Assembly: GCF_014930455.1 (NCBI RefSeq)
Contig: NZ_JAAIYO010000006.1
Coordinates: 372,001-436,000, forward strand
Reading direction: 5' to 3'
Length of the DNA: 64,000 bases
Source: Corallococcus soli
Lineage (GTDB): Bacteria; Myxococcota; Myxococcia; Myxococcales; Myxococcaceae
The notes below the pieces were generated by a model. That model ran no database searches. It was not told where the DNA came from and saw nothing but the letters and a program-made list of their open reading frames with translations. Positions 17,737 to 25,796 of the stretch are shown here, piece after piece (positions within the stretch are counted from its first letter, which is position 1; each line of letters opens with the position of its first letter). The position numbers were made by a program, and so were the translations under genes.

Positions 17737-18870
17737 ATGGGAGTGTCTTCCCTGCCCGCGCCCCTGGACCTGCGACGCCGTCTCGCGACGGAGGCGCTGG
17801 GGTGTGGGCTGCTGGTGGTGGCGCTGGAGGGCTCGCACCACGTCGCGGAGCACCTGGGCGCGAGCGCCACGGAGGGGCGCCTCTTCGTGTCCCTGTCGTG
17901 CGGCGCGGTGCTGGCGTGCCTCTTGTGGGTCCTGCGGCCGCTGTCCGGCGCGCACCTCAACCCGGCGCTCACCTTCGCCGACGCGCTGGGGGAGCGCACG
18001 CCCTGGCGCGAGGTGCCGCTGTACGTGCTGGCGCAGCTCTTCGGCTGCCTCGTGGGGCGGCTCGTCGCGCACCGCATGTGCAACGAACCGCTGCTGCTCG
18101 CCGCGCGCCCGCCCGCGGCCGACGGGGCCCGGTTCCTCACGGAGATGGTGGCGACGTTCGGCCTGCTGGTGGTGGTGCGCGGCTGCGTGCGCACGCGCCC
18201 GGCGGCCATGCCCCTGGCCATCGCGGGGTACGTGGCCGCCACGGTGTGGTTCACGGACTCGCGCTCGCTGGCCAACCCGGCGCTGGTGCTGGCGCGGGCG
18301 GCCAGCGCCCACCTGGGCGTGATGAACCCGCTGGAGGTGGAGTCCTTCGTCGCGGCGCAGCTGCTGGGCGCGGCGCTGGCGGTGCTCCTCTTCCGCTGGC
18401 TGCTCGGCGGCGCGCCCCGGCCCGCGCCCGCGGCGCTGGAGACCGTCGTCTTCGAGTGCGCGGACCCGGGGCCCGCGCACCTGGCCGCCGCGCTCTTCAA
18501 CACGCTGGCCCATCCGGAGCGCGCCTGCGCGGTGGCGGCGCCGCCGCCGTCCGCGAGCGAAGCCGGGGCCCCGCCGGCCGTGGAGGCGCTGATGAAGGAT
18601 CTGCACCTGCGCCGCGCGCCGCTGAGGGACCGGGGCGTGCCCGCGTCGCACTACGTCCTTATCGAGGTCGCGGGCCAGGCGCCGGGCATGGACGCCCGCG
18701 TGCGCGAGCGCTGGTCGCTGCCCGCGCTGTCCCTGACGGACGACACCGGCGCGAAGGCCCTGCAGGCCGCCCTGCGACCGCGAATCCTCCAGCTGCTCGC
18801 GCGCCGGGGCTGGGAGCGGCTGCACGTCGTGAGCAACCCCACGCCCGAAGGGCCCCGCGCCCTCAGTTGA
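17737..18870 (+). CDS. aquaporin (MIP) fused to a degenerate LMW-phosphatase/arsenate-reductase domain
   Basis: A 377-residue fusion. Residues 12-225 form an aquaporin-like channel with six hydrophobic segments and two NPA boxes (N75-P-A in S-G-A-H-L-N-P-A and N180-P-A). The second box lacks the usual following arginine. Residues 235-365 read like a low-molecular-weight tyrosine phosphatase/ArsC domain: V-V-F-E-C at 237-241, A-A-A-L-F-N at 250-255, W-S-L-P and a C-terminal helix I-L-Q-L-L. The catalytic loop C-x5-R is broken, since Cys241 is kept but the arginine position is A247, and the general-acid Asp-Pro segment is also missing. Arsenate reductase-aquaporin fusions are known elsewhere; here the enzyme looks dead and may be regulatory. 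The ATG has GAGG just upstream. Confidence 0.75.
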   Translation: MGVSSLPAPLDLRRRLATEALGCGLLVVALEGSHHVAEHLGASATEGRLFVSLSCGAVLACLLWVLRPLSGAHLNPALTFADALGERTPWREVPLYVLAQLFGCLVGRLVAHRMCNEPLLLAARPPAADGARFLTEMVATFGLLVVVRGCVRTRPAAMPLAIAGYVAATVWFTDSRSLANPALVLARAASAHLGVMNPLEVESFVAAQLLGAALAVLLFRWLLGGAPRPAPAALETVVFECADPGPAHLAAALFNTLAHPERACAVAAPPPSASEAGAPPAVEALMKDLHLRRAPLRDRGVPASHYVLIEVAGQAPGMDARVRERWSLPALSLTDDTGAKALQAALRPRILQLLARRGWERLHVVSNPTPEGPRALS

Positions 18871-18909
18871 AGGGCGCCGCCCGCGGGGCCTTGGGGGTGC
18901 GCGGCCCGC

Positions 18910-20406
18910 TCAGAAGCGGTCCGGCTCCGGCAGGGGCGGCGCGGCGGACAGGCCGCGATCCTGCATGGGCGGGTGCAGGGGCAGCTGGACGATGAAGCGC
19001 GAGCCGTGGCCGAACTCGCTCTCCACGCGCACGCGCCCGCCGTGGCCTTCCACCAGGCTCTTCACGATGGCCAGCCCCAGGCCCGCGCCGCCGAACTCGC
19101 GCGTGGAGCTGCCGTCCACCTGGTAGAAGCTCTGGAAGATGCGGTCGAACTCCTCCGTGCGGATGCCCACGCCGGTGTCCTCCACGCTGATGCGGTAGCC
19201 GGGCACGCCCAGCTCCTGCTGCATCGCCGCGTCCGACAGCGTCACCTTCACCCGGCCCCCCGGCGGCGTGAACTTCACCGCGTTGGCCAGCAGGTTCACC
19301 ACCACCTGGCGCAGCTTGTCCAGGTCGCCCGCGAGCCGGGGCTGCGGCGTGTGCGGCAGCCGCACCTCCAGCTCCAGGCCCTTTCTCTGCGCCTGCGGCA
19401 GCACGCTGGAGACCGCCGTCTGGATGATGTAGCCGGGGTCCACGGGCGACATGGACAGGCGCAGCCGCCCCGCTTCAATCTGGCTCAGGTCCAGGAGCGA
19501 GGAGATCATCGAGAGGAGCGTTTCGCCCTTCTCCACGATGGTGCGCACGTACTGGAGCTGCTCCGGGTTGAGCGGCCCCGCCAGCCCCTCCGCCATCATC
19601 TCCGAATAGCCAAGGATGGACGCCAGCGGCGTGCGCAGCTCGTGGCTCACCGTGCCCAGGAAGGACGACTTCAGCCGGTCCAGCTCCTTGAGCCGCGCGT
19701 TCGCCTGGATGAGCCGCGCGTTCTGCGCCTCCAGCTCGCGGTGCACCTCCAGCGTGGACTCCAGGTGCAGGTGCGTGGCCAGGTACGCCTTCTGCCCGCT
19801 GGCGACGAGCGCCCCCAGCACCTGGCCGAAGTGCCCCAGCACCTGCGCGGCGGTGCGCTCGGGGACGCGGCGCACGCGCGCCAGCAGCTCGTGCGCCCGC
19901 TCCAGGTCCAGGCCCTGGATGCCCGTGAGCGTGTCGGGGAAGTCCGCCAGCTCCTCCGGCGTGAAGGGGCCCAGGATGACCCGGCCCAGCAGGTCCCCGT
20001 CCCAGCGCACCGGCATCACCACGTAGCGCAGGCCGGTGAAGCAGGAGAGCGCGATGAGGCCCGACGCCTCGGAGGTGTCGCCGTCCGCCACCCGCCCGCC
20101 CCCCTCCGGCAGCACGGGGCCGTCCTTCACCCGGCCCACCATCGCGGTGCACTGGTGGCGGCCCTCCGGGAAGGAGAAGACGTAGGCGCAGAAGTCGCCG
20201 TGGCCCACCTTCACGTCCGCCAGCTTGGTGCCGCGCGCGTCCAGCACCTTGATGCCCACGCGGTACAGGTCGCTGAAGCCCTTCACCACCTCCGCGAAGG
20301 AGGGCAGGTCCAGGAGGTCCCCCAGCGACAGCCGCCGCTGGAGCGCGGACTCCCGGCGGGTCAGGCCCGCCGTGTCCCGCGGGCCTCCTGAGGACGCGCC
20401 GCTCAC
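18910..20406 (-). CDS. PocR-domain sensor histidine kinase
   Basis: A 498-residue soluble hybrid of a PocR-type sensory domain and a kinase. Residues about 28-190 match the PocR pattern (L-L-D-L-P-S-F-A-E-V-V-K-G-F, then F-C-A-Y-V-F-S-F-P-E-G and a cysteine-containing core). A coiled coil comes next (about 205-245), then HisKA with [13 protein letters not shown] (about 258-270) and an HATPase domain with N-L-L-A-N-A-V-K-F-T, D-T-G-V-G-I and G-G-A-G-L-G-L-A-I-V. There are no membrane segments, so it senses a cytoplasmic ligand; PocR domains are thought to bind small hydrocarbon derivatives. The start overlaps the stop of the MglA-like GTPase gene by 4 bp in a position that makes the GTPase gene downstream-dependent. 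No receiver partner is adjacent. Confidence 0.88.
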   Translation of the reverse strand: MSGASSGGPRDTAGLTRRESALQRRLSLGDLLDLPSFAEVVKGFSDLYRVGIKVLDARGTKLADVKVGHGDFCAYVFSFPEGRHQCTAMVGRVKDGPVLPEGGGRVADGDTSEASGLIALSCFTGLRYVVMPVRWDGDLLGRVILGPFTPEELADFPDTLTGIQGLDLERAHELLARVRRVPERTAAQVLGHFGQVLGALVASGQKAYLATHLHLESTLEVHRELEAQNARLIQANARLKELDRLKSSFLGTVSHELRTPLASILGYSEMMAEGLAGPLNPEQLQYVRTIVEKGETLLSMISSLLDLSQIEAGRLRLSMSPVDPGYIIQTAVSSVLPQAQRKGLELEVRLPHTPQPRLAGDLDKLRQVVVNLLANAVKFTPPGGRVKVTLSDAAMQQELGVPGYRISVEDTGVGIRTEEFDRIFQSFYQVDGSSTREFGGAGLGLAIVKSLVEGHGGRVRVESEFGHGSRFIVQLPLHPPMQDRGLSAAPPLPEPDRF

Positions 20407-21122
20407 GCAGGGCTCCCGCTCGCCCGGCCACCCGGCAGGGGGCCGTAGCGTCCCTCCAGGGCCGTGCCGGACAGGTCCACGTGGCGGAAGATCTGCGCCA
20501 GGAACTCATCCTCGGTGAGGCCCACGTTGCGCGACAGGTGGGCGCGCGTCTCCAGCGAGCGCCAGGCCGCCTGGGCCACGGCGTGGAAGGTCTCCACCAC
20601 GCCCTCGCCCCGCACCGCCACCGAGCCCACCACCGGCTGCGAACCCTTGCGCTGGATGTCCTCCAGTTCGGCGTCCGTGAGGCTGTCCGGCAGGTCGCGC
20701 TTGTTGAACTGGATGACCACCGGCACCTGCTGCGGATCCAGCTCCATCTCCCGCAGGTTCTCCTGGAGGTTGCGCCAGTAGGCGTTGTTCTCCTGCGACG
20801 CGTTGCGCCGGCTGTCCGCGATGAAGACCACCGCGTCCGTGCCCTGGAGCACCACCCGCCGGGTGGCGTTGTGGATGACCTGGCCGGGGACGGTGAAGAG
20901 CTTCACCTTCACCTTGAAGCCCGCGGAGGTGGAGAAGAAGACGGGCAGCAGGTCGAAGAAGAGCGTCCGGTCGTCATGCGTGTCCACCGACAGCAGGCGA
21001 CCTCGCACGTCGGGCCGCGCCCGGGCGTGCAGCTTGCGCAAATTGGTCGTCTTCCCGCTGAGCCCGGGGCCGTAATAGACGATCTTGAGCGTCAGCTCTC
21101 GCTGGGCGTGGTTCAGTTGCAA
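20403..21122 (-). CDS. MglA-like small GTPase
   Basis: A 239-residue Ras-like GTPase. The P-loop is G-P-G-L-S-G-K-T (residues 18-25), G3 is T-V-P-G-Q with threonine in place of the usual aspartate, exactly as in the gliding-motility GTPase MglA, and G4 is F-N-K-R-D. About 40 extra residues extend the C-terminus beyond the MglA length (about 195). The protein belongs to the prokaryotic MglA/ADP-ribosylation-factor-like group, which sets cell polarity in Myxococcus. It is transcribed first and the PocR kinase follows with a 4-bp overlap, so a common signalling role is likely. No MglB-like activator gene is adjacent. Confidence 0.88.
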   Translation of the reverse strand: MQLNHAQRELTLKIVYYGPGLSGKTTNLRKLHARARPDVRGRLLSVDTHDDRTLFFDLLPVFFSTSAGFKVKVKLFTVPGQVIHNATRRVVLQGTDAVVFIADSRRNASQENNAYWRNLQENLREMELDPQQVPVVIQFNKRDLPDSLTDAELEDIQRKGSQPVVGSVAVRGEGVVETFHAVAQAAWRSLETRAHLSRNVGLTEDEFLAQIFRHVDLSGTALEGRYGPLPGGRASGSPA

Positions 21123-21160
21123 GGGGGAGGACTCGGACCGAGGGGGAATCGGTACCTGCT

Positions 21161-21190
21161 TTTTATAATGGCCTCACGCGCCGCGCGGAA
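21161..21190 (-). promoter_or_regulatory. possible promoter of the MglA-like/PocR-kinase operon
   Basis: An A/T-rich block gives a minus-strand -10 box TATAAA (21161-21166) with a weak -35 TTCCGC (21185-21190) 18 bp away. The same block reads TATAAT on the plus strand toward the GNAT gene, but there it has no good -35 box. Confidence 0.3.
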
Positions 21191-21394
21191 GGCCGGTCGC
21201 ATGCCGAACGACAGGGCACGGAGCATCCTCCTGGAATGACGCGTGCGCGAGTGGCGTTTCGACAGATTCCCGCTCCTCGCGCCATGAGGAGGACGTCTCC
21301 CCACACTGAAAAGAGGACACTGTGCGCGGAATGATCGCGTGCATGGGTACGGGGGGACCGGTTAGGATCGCGGACGCGACGGAGGAGCAAGGCG

Positions 21395-21931
21395 ATGACG
21401 ATGAAGCAGGTGGATCCAGGCGTCGAGGTGGCCCCCACGCCGGTGATGGACGTGGCGAACCTCCCCAATGATCTGGTGAACGGGGTCAAATTCGGTCCGC
21501 CCACCGATGAAGACCTGACCGCGGTGTCGGCCCTGCGCGCCAACTCCGAGCCCTGGAAGGGACGTGGGGAGAGCCAGGAGGACAGCCTCAAGGCCCTCAC
21601 CCAGCTCAAGCCCTTCCTCCACGTGGCCCGCGTGCAGAACCAGATCGTGGGTTACGTGACGGTGGAGCGCGACGGCCCGGTGCCCGGGGCGGCGTACCTG
21701 CGCAACATCGTGGTGAAGCCGGAGCTGCGGCGCCACGGCGTGGGCCAGAAGCTGCTCAACAAGGCGCTGGACGTGGCGCGCGACATGTACCGCAAGACCA
21801 TCGCCCTGCGCGTGGACCCCGCGAACGCGCCCGCGGTGGGCTTCTACCGCAAGGAGGGCTTCACCACGGTGGCCACGGTGGTGTCCAAGAAGTCCGGCAA
21901 GCTGCGGCTCCTGATGTCCCGCGAGCTGTAG
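21395..21931 (+). CDS. GNAT-family N-acetyltransferase
   Basis: A 178-residue acetyltransferase. The fold is recognisable from F-L-H-V-A-R-V-Q-N-Q-I-V-G-Y-V-T-V (about residues 70-86), the acetyl-CoA loop R-R-H-G-V-G-Q-K-L-L (motif A, about 112-121) preceded by L-R-N-I-V-V-K-P-E-L, and the motif B segment V-G-F-Y-R-K-E-G-F. The first 45 residues are not conserved-looking and may be a flexible tail. GGAGGAG lies about 7 bp before the ATG. The substrate is unknown; the RimI-like layout would fit a protein N-terminus or a small amine. A strong terminator follows, so it is monocistronic. Confidence 0.85.
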   Translation: MTMKQVDPGVEVAPTPVMDVANLPNDLVNGVKFGPPTDEDLTAVSALRANSEPWKGRGESQEDSLKALTQLKPFLHVARVQNQIVGYVTVERDGPVPGAAYLRNIVVKPELRRHGVGQKLLNKALDVARDMYRKTIALRVDPANAPAVGFYRKEGFTTVATVVSKKSGKLRLLMSREL

Positions 21932-21962
21932 TCGCCCGGCCCCTGACACGGCATGTCGTTCC

Positions 21963-22004
21963 CGACGGGAGGGGCCCTCACACGGCCGCTCCCGTCGTGC
22001 TTTT
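21963..22004 (+). terminator. rho-independent terminator after the GNAT gene
   Basis: A perfect 9-bp stem (CGACGGGAG / CTCCCGTCG) encloses a 17-nt loop and is followed by TGCTTTT. It lies 31 bp after the stop codon. Confidence 0.7.
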
Positions 22005-22121
22005 GGGGGCCTCCTTCCAGACGGGCCCCCCGGGTGTCCCGGAGCGCGCCGGTCGACTATCCTGCGGCGGTTCCACCCCGCCGGGCCTGACGCACGGCAG
22101 CGGTGGGGCCCCCGCCCCCGC

Positions 22122-23933
22122 ATGAAACCGCTCGCAGAGCTGCTGCGTCACCTGTCGCGTCCCGGAATCACCGAGCTGGCCCTGGCCAGTGGCCGCCCGC
22201 CCATGGTGCGTGGCGCCACCGGCTATGAGCCCGTGGACCCCGGCTCGCTCACCACCGACGAACTCGTGAAGGCCCTCCAGGCCATGGTGGGCATGGCGCG
22301 AGCCTCCACCGTGTCGGAGACGCCCGTGCAATGGACGGTGAACGCCACCGGCCTGGGCGCGCTCTGCATCGCCGCGGTGCGCCGGGGCGACCTGATGAAC
22401 GTGCGCCTCACGCGGAGCACCGAGGGCGCGGCGCAAGCGGCGGCCCCGGCGCAAGCGGCGGCTCCGGCGCAAGCGGCGGCCCCCGCCCCTGTCCGCGCCC
22501 CTCCTGCCAGCCCGCCCGGGGTGTCCTCGCCCGCCGACGCCGCCGCGCGCACCGCCCCGGTAGGAAGCCCGGCCTCCGCCGCCGCGCGGGCCCCCCAGCC
22601 TGTGGCGGCTCCCGCACGGACCGCGCAGGCCCCTGCCCCGGGCCCGTCCGCCGGGTATGCGCCCGCCGCGCAGGGGCACGCTCCCGCCGCGCAGGCCCAG
22701 GCGGCCGGGCACGCTCCCGCCGGGCACGCTCCCGTCGCGCGTGCCATTCCCATCTCACGCGCGACGTCCGCGCCCGGCCGCGACCTGGCCCTGCTGCTGG
22801 AGCAGGCGCGCAACATGTTCGCCAGCGACCTGCACGTCGTGGCCGGACGGCCGCCGCTGTTCCGGCTGGCGGGGGAGCTGCAACCGCAGGACACGCCGCT
22901 GTCGCCGGAGACGGTGGAGCGGCTGCTGTTGCCCATCATCCCGGAGCGCCTCCGGCCGGTGCTGGAGAAGGACGGCAGCGTGGACTTCGCGCTGGACTCC
23001 GAGGAGACCGGGCGCTTCCGCGTGAACGTGGGCCGCCAGCGCACGGGCCTCAAGGGCATCTTCCGCGTCATCCCCCGGGAGATCCCCACGCTGGAGTCGC
23101 TGGGCCTGCCGCCGGACATCGCCAAGGCGACGCACCACCACCAGGGCCTCATCGTGCTCACCGGCCCCTCCGGCCACGGCAAGACGGCCACGCTCGCGGC
23201 GCTGCTGGACATCATCAACCGCGAAACCACGCACCACGTGCTCACCGTGGAGGACCCGGTGGAGTACGTGCACCCGCGCAAGCGCGCCCTCATCAGCCAG
23301 CGCGAGGTGGGCAGCAACACCCGCACCTTCGCCAGCGCCCTCAAGGGCAGCCTGCGTGAGGACCCGGACGTCATCGTCGTGGGCGAACTGCGCGACACGG
23401 AGACGGTGCGCATGGCGCTCGCGGCCAGCGAGACGGGCCACCTGCTCATCAGCACCATGAACACGCCCAGCGCGGCGAAGACCATCGACCGGCTCATCGA
23501 CCTCTTTCCCCCGGCGGACCAGGGCCAGGTGCGGCTGTCGCTCTCCAGCGGCCTGCGCCTCATCGTCAGCCAGCGGCTGATGCCCAGCGCGGACGGCAAG
23601 CGCATGGTGGCCGCGGCGGAGGTGCTCACCGGCTCCGTGGCGCTGGGCAACCTCATCCGCGACAACAAGACGTTCCAGATTCCGTCGCTCCAGCAGCGCG
23701 GCAAGTCGCTGGGCATCATCCGCTTCGAGGACTCGCTGGCGGAATTGGCCAGGTCGGGCAAGGCGACGCTGGAGACGGTGAAGGGCTTCGCGGAGAACCC
23801 GGACGAAATCGAGGCCATGGTGACGGGCAAGCGCCCCGGCGCGGCGGGCACCGTGCCCGCCCCCGCTTCGCCCCAGGAGGGCGCGCGGATGCTGTCCAAG
23901 GTGGGCTCACTGCTTGGAAAGAAGGGGGCCTGA
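22122..23933 (+). CDS. PilT-family ATPase with duplicated N-terminal domain and unusual active-site loops
   Basis: A 603-residue secretion-type ATPase. Residues 1-98 look like a second, divergent copy of the PilT N-terminal PAS-like domain (I-T-E-L-A-L-A-S-G-R-P-P-M-V-R, compare S-D-L-H-V-V-A-G-R-P-P-L-F-R at 235-248). An Ala/Pro linker of about 110 residues joins them. The RecA-like core has Walker A G-P-S-G-H-G-K-T (348-355, normally G-P-T-G-S-G-K-S-T), the Asp box V-E-D-P-V-E-Y and Walker B V-I-V-V-G-E-L-R-D. In the His box the first histidine (T-G-H440) is kept but the second is N447 (T-M-N-T instead of T-L-H-T). It overlaps nothing but abuts the next PilT gene, so the two probably act as partners. 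Confidence 0.9.
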   Translation: MKPLAELLRHLSRPGITELALASGRPPMVRGATGYEPVDPGSLTTDELVKALQAMVGMARASTVSETPVQWTVNATGLGALCIAAVRRGDLMNVRLTRSTEGAAQAAAPAQAAAPAQAAAPAPVRAPPASPPGVSSPADAAARTAPVGSPASAAARAPQPVAAPARTAQAPAPGPSAGYAPAAQGHAPAAQAQAAGHAPAGHAPVARAIPISRATSAPGRDLALLLEQARNMFASDLHVVAGRPPLFRLAGELQPQDTPLSPETVERLLLPIIPERLRPVLEKDGSVDFALDSEETGRFRVNVGRQRTGLKGIFRVIPREIPTLESLGLPPDIAKATHHHQGLIVLTGPSGHGKTATLAALLDIINRETTHHVLTVEDPVEYVHPRKRALISQREVGSNTRTFASALKGSLREDPDVIVVGELRDTETVRMALAASETGHLLISTMNTPSAAKTIDRLIDLFPPADQGQVRLSLSSGLRLIVSQRLMPSADGKRMVAAAEVLTGSVALGNLIRDNKTFQIPSLQQRGKSLGIIRFEDSLAELARSGKATLETVKGFAENPDEIEAMVTGKRPGAAGTVPAPASPQEGARMLSKVGSLLGKKGA

Positions 23934-23934
23934 C

Positions 23935-25041
23935 ATGACGGACACGCCTCGCATCGCGACCTGGTTCGACGTGCTGCTCGACAAGAAGGGCAGCGACCTG
24001 CACATGGCCGTGGGCTATCCGCCCCTGGGCCGCATCCGCGGTGAGCTGGTGCCGCTGCGCGAAGAGCCCCTCGCCTCCGACGAGCTGGAGTCGCTGCTCT
24101 TCGAGCTCTGCTCGCCCGAACAGAAGCGGCAGATCACCGAGGAGCTGGACCTGGACTTCGCCTATGGCTACGGGACGAAGGCCCGCTTCCGCGCGAACTA
24201 CTTCTACCGGATGACCGGCATCGGGGCCGTCTTCCGCACCATCCCCAGCAAGGTGCTGTCGCTGGAGGACCTGAAGACGCCGGAGGTGGTGCGCAAGATG
24301 GCGGACCGCCGCAGCGGGCTGGTGCTGGTGACGGGCCCCACGGGCAGCGGCAAGTCCACCACGCTGGCGGGGATGATCAACCACATCAACAAGACGCGCG
24401 CGTCACACGTGCTCACCATCGAGGACCCGGTGGAGTTCGTGCACGAGTCCCTCAAGGCCCAGGTCACCCACCGCGAGGTGGGCCCGCACGCGTCCAGCTT
24501 CGCCACCGCCATCCGCTCCGCCGGCCGCGAGGACCCCAACGTCATCCTCATCGGCGAGCTGCGCACCAACGAGACGATGAAGCTGGCGCTCCAGCTCGCC
24601 AGCTTCGGCGTGCTCGTGTTCGCCACGGTGCACACCAACAGCGCGCCCGCCACCATCGACCGCATCATCAACGCCTTCCCCGCGGACGAGCAGGGTCAGG
24701 TGCGCGGCATGCTCGCGGAGTCGCTCGCCGGCATCGTCGCCCAGCAGCTGGTGAAGACCGCGGACGGCAAGGGCCGCGTCGCCGCGCTCGAAATCCTGGT
24801 GGGCGGGGCCGCCATCGCTTCCATGATTCGCGAGGGCAAGGTGTTCCAGATCGCCTCCAAGATGCAGGCGGGCCAGGGCCAGGGCATGCAGACCCTGGAC
24901 ATGCACCTGGAGCGGCTGGTGAAGGACGACGTCATCCTCCCCGACGCCGCCCTGGAGAAGGCCCAGGACAAGGAGAACTTCGTGAAGGTCATCCAGCGGC
25001 TGAAGCCGGACTGGGAGGTCCCGGAGACCCTGAAGGCGTGA
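23935..25041 (+). CDS. PilT-family ATPase, canonical length
   Basis: A 368-residue PilT-like ATPase with a normal N-terminal domain (K-K-G-S-D-L-H-M-A-V-G, residues 17-27) and RecA-like core: Walker A G-P-T-G-S-G-K-S (134-141), Asp box I-E-D-P-V-E-F and Walker B V-I-L-I-G-E-L-R. The aspartate that normally follows the Walker B arginine is T211. The His box is F-G-V-L-V-F-A-T-V-H233-T: the first histidine is replaced by V226 and the second is retained. This is the reverse of the upstream gene. The ATG at 23935 follows the upstream stop by a single base. PilT proteins power pilus retraction; these two divergent copies may form a mixed hexamer for another type IV-like machine. Confidence 0.9.
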   Translation: MTDTPRIATWFDVLLDKKGSDLHMAVGYPPLGRIRGELVPLREEPLASDELESLLFELCSPEQKRQITEELDLDFAYGYGTKARFRANYFYRMTGIGAVFRTIPSKVLSLEDLKTPEVVRKMADRRSGLVLVTGPTGSGKSTTLAGMINHINKTRASHVLTIEDPVEFVHESLKAQVTHREVGPHASSFATAIRSAGREDPNVILIGELRTNETMKLALQLASFGVLVFATVHTNSAPATIDRIINAFPADEQGQVRGMLAESLAGIVAQQLVKTADGKGRVAALEILVGGAAIASMIREGKVFQIASKMQAGQGQGMQTLDMHLERLVKDDVILPDAALEKAQDKENFVKVIQRLKPDWEVPETLKA

Positions 25042-25067
25042 GACAGGGATGTCTCAAGGTTCGAGAC
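25040..25067 (+). promoter_or_regulatory. mutually exclusive hairpins at the end of the second PilT gene
   Basis: GAGAC (25040-25044), GTCTC (25051-25055) and GAGAC (25063-25067) are spaced so that the middle element can pair with either flank. The first overlaps the stop codon. No T-run follows, so this could be an mRNA-stability element rather than a terminator. Confidence 0.3.
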
Positions 25068-25190
25068 GAAGCGGCCTGGGGGTGAAGGGATTTGCATTCC
25101 CCCCCCTACTTCGCGAATTGTTCGACATTGAACCTGGACATCGACCGGCCCTGGCGCCGGCGTCCCAAACTTCCGAGGGGGAAGTCAGTC

Positions 25191-25610
25191 ATGGATGAAC
25201 AGCAGCTTGAGATGATGCGGCAGATGCAGGAGCAGCAGGACGCGGGCCCGGGCCCGCTGTTCTACATCTTCTACTTCGCCTTCATCGGCGCGATGATCGC
25301 GGGCCTGTGGAAGACGTTCGCCAAGGCGGGCGAGCCCGGCTGGGCGGCCATCGTGCCCTTCTACAACGTGTACATCATGACCAAGATCATCGGCCGTCCG
25401 GCCTGGTGGGTCGTGCTGGCGCTGATCCCCTGCGTGAACTTCATCGCGCTGTTCATCATTGGCATTGACATGGCGAAGTCGTTCGGCAAGGGCACGGGCT
25501 TCGGCATCGGCCTGGCGCTGCTCGGCCCGGTCTTCTACGCCATCCTCGGCTTCGGCGACGCGCAGTACCAGGGCCCCGCCGCAGCCAGCGGTGGCGCGGC
25601 CGCGGCGTAG
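25191..25610 (+). CDS. DUF5684-like small membrane protein
   Basis: A 139-residue membrane protein with three to four hydrophobic segments (about residues 22-42, 63-90 and 97-117). The sequence K-A-G-E-P-G-W-A-A-I-V-P-F-Y-N-V-Y (about 47-63) is the signature of the DUF5684 group, found near signal peptidases and ubiquitous in delta-proteobacteria. The N-terminus is Met/Gln-rich and acidic, the C-terminus Ala/Gly-rich. A GAGGGGGA ribosome binding site lies about 8 bp before the ATG. The role is unknown. It stands alone, about 150 bp after the PilT pair. Confidence 0.75.
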   Translation: MDEQQLEMMRQMQEQQDAGPGPLFYIFYFAFIGAMIAGLWKTFAKAGEPGWAAIVPFYNVYIMTKIIGRPAWWVVLALIPCVNFIALFIIGIDMAKSFGKGTGFGIGLALLGPVFYAILGFGDAQYQGPAAASGGAAAA

Positions 25611-25796
25611 TTGCCCGCGCGGGCCCGGCCATCCGGGTCCCGGCGTGACGGCGGTGGAGGTGCCTCTTCCCAGGCCCTTCACCGCCGTTCGTGTTTCCAG
25701 GGGAGGGTGGCCGGAAGTGTCGTCTCCCGCCCGGTGGCGCGGGCCCGGGTGGCTCCGCCCTCCCGCGAGCGCGGCATCTCCGCTAGAGCGGCGGGA

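Noticed and set aside
21164-21169. A perfect TATAAT on the plus strand in front of the GNAT gene.
   Set aside because: No -35 box lies 16-19 bp upstream and the gene start is more than 220 bp away.
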